A DNA stretch of 64,000 bases from Sphingobacterium nematocida (GCF_900168125.1 NZ_FUZF01000004.1:237546-301545), one strand, 5' to 3'. Positions 45,138 through 54,189 are shown, numbered from the stretch's first letter. Notes: generated by a model not told the origin, from the letters alone. Program-made: numbers and translations.

Positions 45138-45724
45138 CGTATGGAGTGTTTAATTAAAATGCGTCCCCTATCCGAATATCTTAATATAGCGTAGAATTAC
45201 ACATACAAGTGTTGCTCCAAGCCTTCAAAGTAGCACTATTCTGCAACAATAAAAATAGCCGAACCGACAGAGCGAATAGGGTCGATAAATCACATTTGTT
45301 TAAAGGTTTAAAAATTAATATGTATGAACATACAGATATATGTTTATTTTTTAATTACAATGTAATAAATCTTATTTTAGAACCTATGTTAAATATTTTT
45401 TATCCCATTTTAAACTTGTATTTATTTGTTTAGTAGTGCTTAGTGTGTTTTCTGACGCTCCTTTGTTCAATAAGTTGAGTTAACCTTATCCCTTATTTTT
45501 ATTTTATGATAAGTATGAGTTTTTTTCTTGTTTTATTATTATGTGTGTACATTTTTTTAAGAGCCTCGTTAAGTCTTTTCACGGCTTGCAGTTATATAGG
45601 GGTAGCACTTACATTAATCCATTTGTCTTTCTGTCCAATAGTATGATTACCCAAGGATGTTGTTGATTTATTCCTTCGAATCTTTGTTTTTATGTATGGA
45701 GAATCTCCTCGCTATACTAAACCC
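45138..45724. other. Intergenic region, 587 bp
   Basis: AT-rich gap between the glycosidase-like gene and the DUF5777 gene. It should hold the promoter of the minus-strand glycosidase. A 74-codon open frame at 45209-45433 lacks codon structure and homology and is not called. No RNA gene, repeat or clear -7 box was found. Confidence 0.4.
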
Positions 45725-46630
45725 CTATCGAAACTGTCCTTTAGACCAGGTGCTCGTCGTTTCCGTAATAAACTGCGACTCCTGTATGGCGGTAGCGTTC
45801 GTAAAGTTCATATGAAAGACATGTCCTCCAGTCTCTATTTCTAATCCCAGTCCAAGCGCATTATAATATTTTTCACCCCTTATTCCTTCCATATATCCCT
45901 TTTTAGATTCATCCCGTATAGGGAGGAAGTAGTCTGCTACAACGGCCATTCGTTTGCTTAGTTTTACCCGGCCACCTACACCAATGGCGAATACATTATT
46001 TTGATCACCATAGGCTGTATAATTACGATGTACGTAGGTCGGCACGACCTGTAGTGATAAGAATGAATTAAATTTTCGGGCTACAATGATTTGACTTACA
46101 TAAGTCAATCTGTCGTTAAAATCAGGATAATGTACAGCCGATGTCAGGTCTTCCGAAGCCTTCATGGCACTAAGCGTTGCACTGCCAAACAAAGCGATAC
46201 TTACAGGTACACTATTGTCTTGACGCTGCTGTAGTATACGATACTTGATGTTTCCTTCGTAAAGCTGTCTAGCGTCAGTTGCCCCTTTAGCCCTTGCAAT
46301 GCCAATATTCAGATTATCCCATAATCCATAGTCAAATCCTATTCTGATATCCGTCGAGTTATCCAATCCAAAGAAATTTTTAGCCCCCCCAGCGTTCCCC
46401 GCAATATCTCCGAATCGGTGATCCACCCGAAAATCCAGTTCCCCTTTATTTATAGTTTCGGTTGTTCGGCCGTTAATTAGATTGCCAGCTTTGAAAATAG
46501 AGACAGTCTGACTGCTGCTAGGCCCCGAGTTTATCAATAGCGAGTCAAGGTTGTCCTGTCCGTTCGACAACTTTGGCGCGATAAACCCAATTATTGTTAG
46601 TACCGTTATTACGGTTTCTTTCATATTCAT
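45725..46630 (-). CDS. DUF5777-family outer-membrane beta-barrel protein
   Basis: 301-residue exported protein with signal TVLTIIGFIAPKLSNGQ. It has the family opening FKAGNLINGRTTETINKGELDFRVDHRFGDIAGNAGG, then alternating strands with aromatic ends (IRIGFDYGLWDNLNIGIARAKG, VVPTYVHRNYTAYGDQNNVFAIGVGGRVKLSKRMAVVADYF). A barrel in the outer membrane is expected. The function is unknown, but relatives are commonly found with cytochromes and YceI proteins, as here. It is the last gene of a four-gene operon (48445 to 45725), 8 nt after YceI. Confidence 0.86.
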   Translation of the reverse strand: MNMKETVITVLTIIGFIAPKLSNGQDNLDSLLINSGPSSSQTVSIFKAGNLINGRTTETINKGELDFRVDHRFGDIAGNAGGAKNFFGLDNSTDIRIGFDYGLWDNLNIGIARAKGATDARQLYEGNIKYRILQQRQDNSVPVSIALFGSATLSAMKASEDLTSAVHYPDFNDRLTYVSQIIVARKFNSFLSLQVVPTYVHRNYTAYGDQNNVFAIGVGGRVKLSKRMAVVADYFLPIRDESKKGYMEGIRGEKYYNALGLGLEIETGGHVFHMNFTNATAIQESQFITETTSTWSKGQFR

Positions 46631-46638
46631 AGATTTTT

Positions 46639-47184
46639 TTATTGCTTATATGCTACTTCAAACTTTACTTTTACAACCTCAGCTATATTTTTACCCACCA
46701 CTGTAGGAATCTTTATGTTATGATCAGCAAGCCGTACATCAAAACTTCCCTTAGCAATCAATATGTTATTAGCCGACCGAATCTGGACCTTTGTATGATA
46801 TTGTTTGGAAATACCATGGATATTTAGCATGCCAGTGACCTCTAGTTCATAGGAACCCTCTTTTTCCAGTTTATTTGCTTCCAATACCTTACCTCTGAAT
46901 TCGGAGGTCGGATAACGTTCACTTTCCATGTAGTTTTCGTTGAAATGTTCCTGCATCAATTTTTTCTCAAATTGAAAAGTAGAATTCCATACTTTAAATA
47001 CAATATCGCCGGTCGTAGTACTGAACGCGGAGGCGCCCAGCTTGCTGATCGCTTCAATATCCTCAAGTGGGGCACTGCTGAAAAATGAAATCTGTGCATC
47101 TTTACAGCTCCAGGCTTTTGTTAGGGAAATTGCCGATGATAATAGACCGGTAAATACGGCTACAATGATTGCTATACTTTTCAT
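46639..47184 (-). CDS. YceI-family periplasmic lipid-binding protein
   Basis: Lipocalin-like barrel of 181 residues, with a signal peptide in the first 22 residues. YceI traits are VFKVWNSTFQFEKKLMQEHFNENYMESERYPTSEFRGKVLE, LEVTGMLNIHGISKQYHTKVQIRS and NILIAKGSFDVRLADHNIKIP. The family binds isoprenoid or fatty acids (polyisoprenoid-binding). It is the third gene of the operon with the secreted-repeat lipoprotein, cytochrome c and DUF5777, suggesting an envelope redox or quinone-related task (inference). Confidence 0.93.
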   Translation of the reverse strand: MKSIAIIVAVFTGLLSSAISLTKAWSCKDAQISFFSSAPLEDIEAISKLGASAFSTTTGDIVFKVWNSTFQFEKKLMQEHFNENYMESERYPTSEFRGKVLEANKLEKEGSYELEVTGMLNIHGISKQYHTKVQIRSANNILIAKGSFDVRLADHNIKIPTVVGKNIAEVVKVKFEVAYKQ

Positions 47185-47195
47185 GCTGAAAGAAT

Positions 47196-47570
47196 TTAGT
47201 TTTCTGGCGTATTGCGAATATTAAACCAAGCGTTCAATAACTCGATTTCTTTTGCAGAGAGGGAGCCGTTCATAGGCATTACTTTTGTCACCAGCAGGAC
47301 GTTGGCAATTTTAGCAGCATTTGATTTTACGGACGTATATCCCGAGAATGTCCATTTACCACTTCCGGCACCTCCACTGGCATGGCACGAGTTACATTTG
47401 TTTTCAAATAATACTTTCACATAGTTGTTGTACGATACATTGTCAACCGTAACCGTTGTAGGGGTAGGTTCTTCAGGTTTGGGTTCATCAGCCTGTTTTT
47501 TTGAACAGCCTGTGATTAATAATATTACTAATGTCAATAGACCTAATGAATTTACGATAGTCGATTTCAT
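47196..47570 (-). CDS. Small c-type cytochrome lipoprotein
   Basis: Exported haem protein of 124 residues. The ATG at 47570 is chosen because it gives a clean lipoprotein signal (LGLLTLVILLITGC). The haem-binding motif is CNSCH in FENKCNSCHASGGAGSGKW. A Met that could be the sixth ligand is in KVMPMNGSLSAKEIELLNAWF. The Pro/Glu-rich linker (KPEEPTPTT) holds it away from the membrane. It transfers electrons in the periplasm or at the outer membrane. The partners are probably YceI and DUF5777 downstream. Confidence 0.9.
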   Translation of the reverse strand: MKSTIVNSLGLLTLVILLITGCSKKQADEPKPEEPTPTTVTVDNVSYNNYVKVLFENKCNSCHASGGAGSGKWTFSGYTSVKSNAAKIANVLLVTKVMPMNGSLSAKEIELLNAWFNIRNTPEN

Positions 47571-47599
47571 ATATACTGTGTTTAAAAATGAATACCTAA

Positions 47600-48445
47600 T
47601 TAAGCCTTTGGTGCTGTTGTAGTCTTTTCGTTGACGATAGGCCATACTCCAGGTTTTGGAAAACTTACCCCTTTGTTGTCGCCTCTTTTGCTATCCTGAC
47701 CGAAGTAATACAAAGGCCAACCTTTATACGTTAATTGTGATTTTCCATATACAGTTATAATAGCAATCTGATCTTTTGTTACTATCGAAGGGATTGCTCC
47801 GGTATTGGATTGAAATATTGGCCATACAGCATCATTACTAAAGTCAGCTTTCGTGAATGTATTGGTGTTGAATTTATCAGGAGCAAAAGAATAAAGGGTA
47901 CGTCCCTGACCATCCGTAAGGTATGACGTCAAAGCTTGCCCCTCTGTATAGTCATCTTTGTAAGATTTTCCATCAGCCCCAATGAGCTGAGCGTTTGCGA
48001 CCATTAACAAATAATCCGGTTTTGCGACATACCATATCTTTAAAAAAGCATCTCCTTTTACATCATTTGTAGCAGCATCATTAGCATAGTAGTACAGTGG
48101 CCATCCTTTATAAGTAGACTGTTTGGTACCATCTTCTCGGGTTATTTCACCTATAAGAGATTTATCGAGTCCCAGATCTGAACTTGGGTCTGTGTTGTGG
48201 TATACAGGCCAGTTAGCGAGGCATGCCCCAGCGCAGCTAGCAATCCCTTTGCTGTCCTTAGCAAAAAAATATAAAGTTTTTCCTTTTGCATCGGTCAATA
48301 CCTTTCCAAAATTTGCGTCCACCCGTGTTTGTAGTCCTTTTTTTTCTTCGACAGGAGGCGTTGTTTCATCATCCGAGCAAGCGCTCATAGAGGTCAATAA
48401 CAAACATAGCTGCACGGCTACCAACGATTTTCTTACAATTTTCAT
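47600..48445 (-). CDS. Secreted-repeat lipoprotein (COG4315 family)
   Basis: 281-residue lipoprotein, signal LLLTSMSAC and then SDDETTPP. It carries repeats of a motif with G-x-TLY-F-A-D near residues 55, 180 and 240 (GKTLYFFAKDSKGIASC, GRTLYSFAPDKFNTNTF), each followed by W-P-V-Y-type segments (LANWPVYHN, AVWPIFQ) and YKGWPLYYYAND and YKGWPLYYFGQD. These repeats of unknown function are common in secreted lipoproteins of many bacteria. It is the first gene of the four-gene operon, and its promoter mirrors that of the sigma gene. Confidence 0.87.
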   Translation of the reverse strand: MKIVRKSLVAVQLCLLLTSMSACSDDETTPPVEEKKGLQTRVDANFGKVLTDAKGKTLYFFAKDSKGIASCAGACLANWPVYHNTDPSSDLGLDKSLIGEITREDGTKQSTYKGWPLYYYANDAATNDVKGDAFLKIWYVAKPDYLLMVANAQLIGADGKSYKDDYTEGQALTSYLTDGQGRTLYSFAPDKFNTNTFTKADFSNDAVWPIFQSNTGAIPSIVTKDQIAIITVYGKSQLTYKGWPLYYFGQDSKRGDNKGVSFPKPGVWPIVNEKTTTAPKA

Positions 48446-48482
48446 TACTCTTTGGTTTAAATTACTTGATTCCTTATAACCA

Positions 48483-48514
48483 GTATTACGGTTGTAAATC
48501 GTAAAGGGTTGCCT
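48483..48514 (-). promoter_or_regulatory. ECF-type promoter for the secreted-repeat/cytochrome operon
   Basis: Read on the minus strand: AGGCAACC (48514-48507), a 16-nt spacer, then CGTAATA (48490-48484), 38 nt before the ATG. The AAC-containing -35 and CGTA-type -10 match the general ECF promoter form. The divergent sigma gene has the same elements with the same spacing at 48598-48629. Confidence 0.75.
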
Positions 48515-48597
48515 GAATATGGTCCGTTTTTAGATTTTTTTTGATTATAGGCCCCGTGTCATTTATTTTAAAAAAATCGAAAAAAAAAGACAATGCT

Positions 48598-48629
48598 AGG
48601 CAACCATTTTAATAAATGCACCGTATTAG
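48598..48629 (+). promoter_or_regulatory. ECF-type promoter for the sigma operon
   Basis: AGGCAACC (48598-48605), a 16-nt spacer (48606-48621), then CGTATTA (48622-48628), 49 nt before the GTG start. It is identical in form to the divergent promoter at 48483-48514, which strongly suggests autoregulation by the sigma factor it drives. Confidence 0.75.
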
Positions 48630-48677
48630 ATAATAAAGAGTAAGAATCTTAAATTTACAGATACGAAATCATACCCC

Positions 48678-49265
48678 GTGGGAATACCTGAATTGGATGA
48701 AAGATTAGGAGAGCTAGTAAGGGGCTGTCTGCGCAATGATCGTAGGGCTCAAAAGGAACTCTATAGGCATTATTATGTGACAGCCATGGGGATATGTCTT
48801 CGTTATGCCAACAATAAGGAAGATGCCGCAAGTATTTTAAATGAGGGGTTTTACAAAGTGTTCTCTCATATTTCAAGTTATGATTTTACGCGATCTTTTA
48901 CCATTTGGATCAGCAAGATTATGACCAATACAGCTATAGATTTTTACAGGGCAAACCTTCGCTTTACCAATCATACGCACGATTTAGAACACCTAGAATA
49001 TGTAGATCATGAGGCGCAGAGTATCATAGGTAGATTGCATTATAAAGATCTGTTGCGCATGATACACTCGCTGTCGCCAGCATATCGAGCCGTGTTTAAC
49101 TTGTATGCTATTGAGGGGTATCCTCATGAAGAGATTGCGCAGTTATTGGGTATTTCCATAGGTACTTCCAAATCTAATCTATTTAAGGCAAGAGCAAAGC
49201 TTATAGAAATGTTAAAAGTTTCAGATTTAGTTGGGAGTACAAAGAATATTAAATTGGAGGAGTAA
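48678..49265 (+). CDS. ECF RNA polymerase sigma factor, likely autoregulated
   Basis: ECF sigma of 195 residues. The GTG start at 48678 is the only one fitting a normal N-terminus. Region 2: CLRNDRRAQKELYRHYYVTAMGIC, ANNKEDAASILNEGFYKVFSHIS and FTIWISKIMTNTAIDFYR. Region 4: SLSPAYRAVFNLYAIEGYPHEEIAQLLGISIGTSKSNLFKARAKL. It is not of the FecI type, and its partner gene follows 5 nt later. The matched divergent promoters indicate that it controls both its own operon and the secreted-repeat/cytochrome/YceI operon. Confidence 0.92.
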   Translation: MGIPELDERLGELVRGCLRNDRRAQKELYRHYYVTAMGICLRYANNKEDAASILNEGFYKVFSHISSYDFTRSFTIWISKIMTNTAIDFYRANLRFTNHTHDLEHLEYVDHEAQSIIGRLHYKDLLRMIHSLSPAYRAVFNLYAIEGYPHEEIAQLLGISIGTSKSNLFKARAKLIEMLKVSDLVGSTKNIKLEE

Positions 49266-49270
49266 GGAAG

Positions 49271-50449
49271 ATGGAACGCAATGAAATAGACAAACTATTT
49301 AAAAAAGGATTAGAACATCCGGATGTGCATTTTGAAGAAGCACACTGGGATGCTATGGCTAAAAAGTTGGATCAGACCTCTTCAAAATCCCGGAGAAATC
49401 TGGTAGTAATTTTGTCACTTGGAGCAGCTGCAGCAGTGGTCTTATTATTTTTCGTAGTCAGAATGTTTGACCCTAGCGAGCCTGCCCCGACTACGAAAGA
49501 CGCTAATTCAACATTAGCAGAGGAGCCGGCTGGTAGGATTGAAGGAAAGAAAGTTGAAATAGCACAGCCGGTTAATAAAAATATAAAGCAGAGGCAGCGA
49601 ATCTTCGTTAATAAAGAAGGGTATATAGCAGCAATACGAACGACTGCTATAAAGCCAGACTTCATATTGTCAGAGCAAGAGACTGAGCCTGTTTTTGGAA
49701 GAGAGTTGGACAGTATAGAAGAGGTTCATCCTCGTTTCAGGAGGAGTAGCAATATCCCTGAACAGCTCACGTTTCGAGCGACGACTCGCGAACAGATTAA
49801 GATTTCTCCTATCTCGGATGAAGAGCCTTTATCGATTGGTATCGGCAAAAAAAGCTTGGGGACCTTAAGTATCTTGGTAGCCCCCGATCTGACCAGTGTT
49901 CGAGGGGCAGGGCAGAGCTCATTCAGTCAAAATATAGGATTGACTTACACATATCCTGTTACCAATCGTATCAGTATCTCTACAGGCGCTGTATATGCCC
50001 GCAAGAACTATAACTCACCGTACAGTTTTTATAAGCCAGTTATTAAATCTAGTTCGGGTTATTATTCAGATCACAGTCCCGATCAGGTTAGCGCTTACTG
50101 CGATGTTCTTGATATTCCCATCACAGTAGGAGTTAATGTATACAAAAGCCGAAAGAATAGTGTAAATGTCCATTTAGGGGCGTCGAGTTACTTCATGCTT
50201 CGGGAGAATTATACTTTTTTCTATGAAGGTGAAGTCGATAGGGCGTATGAGGTAAAGGGTAAGAATAGTCATGTCATGGGAGTTGCGGATTTTTCTGTTT
50301 CCTTTGAGCATAAACTATCGGATAAAATAAATATAGGCATTAGGCCATTTTATAAAATGCCACTCACAGGAATTGGTTATGGTCAGACCAAGTTAGATTC
50401 CAAGGGGGTCGCGGTTACACTCGGTCTTGATTTCTTCAAGAAAAAGTAG
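49271..50449 (+). CDS. Membrane protein with N-terminal anti-sigma-like region and C-terminal beta-barrel
   Basis: 392-residue protein. The N-terminal 40 residues (NEIDKLFKKGLEHPDVHFEEAHWDAMAKKLD) resemble the short cytoplasmic part of Bacteroidota anti-sigma-like proteins. A transmembrane helix lies at about 44-64 (LVVILSLGAAAAVVLLFFVV). A long linker follows, and the last 190 residues look like an outer-membrane barrel (SILVAPDLTSVRGAGQ and RISISTGAVYARKNYNS, ending GVAVTLGLDFFKKK). It is coupled to the sigma gene with a 5-nt gap, so it is a good candidate for its regulator. An N-terminal inner-membrane helix and a C-terminal barrel in one protein is unusual. Confidence 0.75.
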   Translation: MERNEIDKLFKKGLEHPDVHFEEAHWDAMAKKLDQTSSKSRRNLVVILSLGAAAAVVLLFFVVRMFDPSEPAPTTKDANSTLAEEPAGRIEGKKVEIAQPVNKNIKQRQRIFVNKEGYIAAIRTTAIKPDFILSEQETEPVFGRELDSIEEVHPRFRRSSNIPEQLTFRATTREQIKISPISDEEPLSIGIGKKSLGTLSILVAPDLTSVRGAGQSSFSQNIGLTYTYPVTNRISISTGAVYARKNYNSPYSFYKPVIKSSSGYYSDHSPDQVSAYCDVLDIPITVGVNVYKSRKNSVNVHLGASSYFMLRENYTFFYEGEVDRAYEVKGKNSHVMGVADFSVSFEHKLSDKINIGIRPFYKMPLTGIGYGQTKLDSKGVAVTLGLDFFKKK

Positions 50450-50823
50450 CAATAAGGTTATTTCGTTGATTAGCTTTTCATATTGACTCATTCTTCATAA
50501 ACCTTTGGTCTGTACAGCAAATGGTTTCTTTTCTTTAGTTCAATAATTTTCATTTCTCTTTAGTTCTTATAGTACGTTGGACTAAATGATCCTTTGCAGA
50601 AAACTATATTCTGTTTTCTTCTAAGGCGGGTACAGTTAATTTTTGAAAAAAATCAAAACATTGTGTTTGAGGTTTTTGTGTTTTTTTTGTCTACGTAGTT
50701 TTGAATCAATTAACCCTTATTTGGTCTATAAAATACACGCATTGGATACCTAATATCTATCTCACTTTTTTCTAAATAGGACTACTTATAATCAAAACTT
50801 TTTTTTGTTCTTTCAATCTGATC

Positions 50824-50856
50824 GCAATCGATTTCGTCATAAAGGCAATCGATTGC
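50824..50856 (+). promoter_or_regulatory. Twin palindromic operators upstream of susC2 (LacI-like)
   Basis: GCAATCGATTTC (50824-50835, near-palindrome) and GCAATCGATTGC (50845-50856, perfect 12-bp palindrome). Their centres are 21 bp apart, two turns of the helix, so two repressor or activator dimers would bind the same face. The central CG form is typical of LacI-family sites. The rest of the gap 50450-50823 is AT-rich and shows nothing else. Confidence 0.68.
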
Positions 50857-50871
50857 GTTGTTTTGATCGAA

Positions 50872-50879
50872 TAAGTTTG
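50872..50879 (+). promoter_or_regulatory. -7 promoter box TAAGTTTG of susC2
   Basis: Exact TAnnTTTG match 16 nt past the second palindrome and 81 nt before the ATG. The operators overlap where the -33 element would be. Confidence 0.5.
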
Positions 50880-50960
50880 AGAAATTATTGACGTAACATT
50901 GTGTTAGCACATGTGGTCAATGTGCTGACTAACATTATACTCAATAAATTGTGTTATCTA

Positions 50961-53900
50961 ATGAGAAGTAAGATTTCCACGTACAACAGAAGCATCCCAT
51001 TTTTCAACTGGAAGTTGGGGTTAGCTTTGACACTTATTGGCACTCCCTTGAGTGCACAGTTTGCAATGGCTGCAGAGTCATCGAGTTCCACCATTACTAC
51101 CGTTCCTATCTTGCAATCAACTATTTCGGGGAAGGTAGTTGATGCCGAAGGCAAACCAATAGCAGGGGTAACGGTCAATGAAAAAGGAACAAACAATAGC
51201 ACTTCAACGAATAATAATGGTACATATACCCTGAAGGTTAATTCTACGAGTGTCACATTGGTAGTTAGATTCATGGGGTATCAAACAATTGAAGTTAAAG
51301 GCACGAATGCGGGATTAATTACCCTTTCCGCAGATGAAGATCTATTAGAAGAAGTTGTCGTTGTGGCATATGGTAGTCAAAAGAGAGCCAATGTTACTAC
51401 AGCAGTGACGCAGGTTGATAAAAAAGTATTAGAGAATAGACCCTCGCCGTCAATTGCTAACATGTTACAAGGGGCGGCACCTGGGTTGGTTGTTACTCGA
51501 AATTCAGGACGGCCAGGTGCTCAAGGGTTGAATCTTCAAATCAGAGGTGCATCATCGGCGAATGGAACGACTCCGCCGTTGTACGTAATCGATGGTGTTT
51601 TGAGCTCAGAATCCGCATTTACAGCGATCAACCCTTCCGATATAGAAAATATTTCTGTTCTAAAAGATGCTGGGGCAACTGCAATCTATGGAACCGATGG
51701 AGCGGGAGGAGCTGTACTTATTACGACCAAGGCAGGACGCAGCGGTCAATCTCGTATTTCATTTAATAGCAATTTAGGAGTGCAACGTCCGGGGAATATT
51801 CCTAAAAGACTGTCGCTGATTGATGAGATGAATTACGTGAATTTAGCACGTCAAAATGCTGGCGTTGGCGCTGAGTATAGCCCTGAAGATTTAAATTATG
51901 CAGTAAATGGGCCTACTTTTGTTTTAGGATCCAACGGGCAATGGAGAACATACAATCAAGAAAGTCTTATTGATCAGGTTGTTCAAAAGAAGTATAACAT
52001 TTACAATAATAATTTACAGTTTTCTGGAGGCAATGAAAGTGTCACTTATCTAGCATCATTGGGACATATGAGCCAAAATGGTATGTTTAAAGTTGGGGAA
52101 GACAAATATGGCCGATTAAACGGACGTGTTAATTTGTCCGCAAAAGTTAACCAATATCTTAAATTAGATATCCGTTCAGCTTATGTAAAAGAAGATACCG
52201 ACAATCCTCAAGACGGAGGTTATGGTATAGATGGGGGAGGTAACGGGATTTTGCGACAGTTTTATTCCTCAAGAATGCGCTTCCCGATTTACAATGAAGA
52301 TGGTACATATTATAGATCGGGCACATCTTCTGCATTTGGATACGCGTTGTTAAAAGATGGTGGTTTCAATCGTGATCGTCAGACGAACTATATAAATAAC
52401 TTTACTGCTACATTCAATAATTTTATTGATGGATTAGACATTCGGTTAATTTATGGTAGAGAAGATAGAATCCGAGAAAACAGAAACTTCAGACGTACTG
52501 TCACATATTATTCCGGGCCAACCCCCAGTACATCATCCCAGCTAAATAATCCGAATAACTATTCAGTTACCAATTACAATTGGCTTAAAGAAAATGCACA
52601 GGTTATCGCTGATTACAAATTTTCATTAAATAATAGTCATAACTTCCATGTTATGGGTGGTTTTCAATGGGATCATTACAAGTATAAGAATGTCTTTGCT
52701 TCGACAAAGGGATTATATGTGAATGACAACCCGAGCTTGAACTTCACTTCTGATCCGTTGAATAAATCTAACTCACAGGGGAGCGAAGAAGAAGTTAAGC
52801 AAGCTTTCTTTGGCCGTCTTACCTATAACTATAAAGAAAAATATCTTTTTGAAACAACCATTCGAAGAGATGAAAGCTCGAGGTTAACACCTGGTAACCG
52901 TGTAAATATATTTCCCTCATTTTCTGCAGGATGGAACATATCAAAAGAGGATTGGTTTGAAGGGATGTCAAAGACCATCAACGATTTAAAATTACGTGGT
53001 TCCTGGGGTAAAGTTGGATTACAAAAGGGAATTGGATATTACGATCACATAGCCATGTTGGGAACGGGAACCAACGTGCTATTAGGAGACACAAGACAGA
53101 CCTATAGCTTTCAAAACATGATCCCAGGTACTGAAATGGGCTGGGAGACCGTCGAGGATCGCAATGTCGGTTTAGACTTTTCTCTGTTGAATAGAAAACT
53201 GACTGGTAGTTTTGACTACTATAATAAATTCAACAACAACATGTTTGTATCTATTAATTACCCAGCGACTATCGGTATTAATGTTCCAAAGTCCAATGAT
53301 GCGAGACTAAAAGCTTGGGGCTGGGAATTTGGTTTGGCTTATAAAGACAAAACGGCATCAGATTTTTCGTACAACGTCGGGGTAAGTTTAGCGGATAATA
53401 GAAATAGGTTGATTGACTTTCGAGGCAATGGAAATATTATTAATTCAGGTATAAATGCTACAGTAGAGGGATATGCTTTAAATTCGATATGGGGCTATAA
53501 GACGGATGGGTATTTTCAAAGTCAAGAAGAGGTGGATAAGGCACCAAAATATACGAGGATTCTGAACAAGACAGGCGTTCCAGGTATTGGTGATATTCGC
53601 TATGTAGACATTGATGGAGATGGAGAGATTACACCTGGTAAGAATATAATTGGTGATACAGGTGATTTGGTGTATCTTGGTGATACTAATCCAAGATACC
53701 AGTTCGGAATCAATGCTGATTTTTCTTATAAGAACTTTGATTTTACGTTCTTTATACAAGGTATTGGTAAGAGAAATTTGAAGCCAAGTAATGAATTGAT
53801 TCAACCACAACTGTATTCTTATTATTTACCGATGAGTTTCCATATGGATTATTGGACAGAAGACAATAGAGATGCTGCATTTCCAAGACCCTATTTAGAA

Positions 53901-54179
53901 GGAAATCACAATTTTGTAAACTCTGAAAAATGGTTTGTAAGTGGAGCCTATGCACGACTGAAGAATGTACAATTGGGTTATACGCTAAATAAGCAGAATT
54001 TTGCAAAACTACCTTTCTCCAGAGTTAGAGTATATGTATCAGGGGAGGACTTATTGACTGTTTCTAAATTAGGGATTTTTAAAGGGGCAATTGATCCGGA
54101 GATCAGACCCGAAGATAATAAGATTTCTCCGTATCCCTTTGCAACGACAATCTCCTTTGGTTTAAATATTGATTTATAG
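50961..54179 (+). CDS. SusC/RagA-family TonB-dependent transporter without STN domain
   Basis: Second SusC of the window, 1,072 residues. The ATG at 50961 is preferred to the upstream GTG at 50901, because it gives a normal signal (LGLALTLIGTPLSAQ). It has a carboxypeptidase-regulatory-like domain at about 50-125 (ISGKVVDAEGKPIAGVTV), the TonB box LLEEVVVVAYGSQ, a plug with SVLKDAGATAIYGTDGAGGAVLITT, and the barrel. It has no STN domain, so signalling through FecR is not expected, in agreement with LacI-like operators rather than a sigma/FecR pair in front. Its SusD follows. Confidence 0.95.
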   Translation: MRSKISTYNRSIPFFNWKLGLALTLIGTPLSAQFAMAAESSSSTITTVPILQSTISGKVVDAEGKPIAGVTVNEKGTNNSTSTNNNGTYTLKVNSTSVTLVVRFMGYQTIEVKGTNAGLITLSADEDLLEEVVVVAYGSQKRANVTTAVTQVDKKVLENRPSPSIANMLQGAAPGLVVTRNSGRPGAQGLNLQIRGASSANGTTPPLYVIDGVLSSESAFTAINPSDIENISVLKDAGATAIYGTDGAGGAVLITTKAGRSGQSRISFNSNLGVQRPGNIPKRLSLIDEMNYVNLARQNAGVGAEYSPEDLNYAVNGPTFVLGSNGQWRTYNQESLIDQVVQKKYNIYNNNLQFSGGNESVTYLASLGHMSQNGMFKVGEDKYGRLNGRVNLSAKVNQYLKLDIRSAYVKEDTDNPQDGGYGIDGGGNGILRQFYSSRMRFPIYNEDGTYYRSGTSSAFGYALLKDGGFNRDRQTNYINNFTATFNNFIDGLDIRLIYGREDRIRENRNFRRTVTYYSGPTPSTSSQLNNPNNYSVTNYNWLKENAQVIADYKFSLNNSHNFHVMGGFQWDHYKYKNVFASTKGLYVNDNPSLNFTSDPLNKSNSQGSEEEVKQAFFGRLTYNYKEKYLFETTIRRDESSRLTPGNRVNIFPSFSAGWNISKEDWFEGMSKTINDLKLRGSWGKVGLQKGIGYYDHIAMLGTGTNVLLGDTRQTYSFQNMIPGTEMGWETVEDRNVGLDFSLLNRKLTGSFDYYNKFNNNMFVSINYPATIGINVPKSNDARLKAWGWEFGLAYKDKTASDFSYNVGVSLADNRNRLIDFRGNGNIINSGINATVEGYALNSIWGYKTDGYFQSQEEVDKAPKYTRILNKTGVPGIGDIRYVDIDGDGEITPGKNIIGDTGDLVYLGDTNPRYQFGINADFSYKNFDFTFFIQGIGKRNLKPSNELIQPQLYSYYLPMSFHMDYWTEDNRDAAFPRPYLEGNHNFVNSEKWFVSGAYARLKNVQLGYTLNKQNFAKLPFSRVRVYVSGEDLLTVSKLGIFKGAIDPEIRPEDNKISPYPFATTISFGLNIDL

Positions 54180-54189
54180 TATTATTAAC

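Noticed and set aside
45209..45433. 74-codon plus-strand open frame in the gap before DUF5777
   Set aside because: No signal, family or RBS; AT-rich and low-complexity. It is most likely chance.
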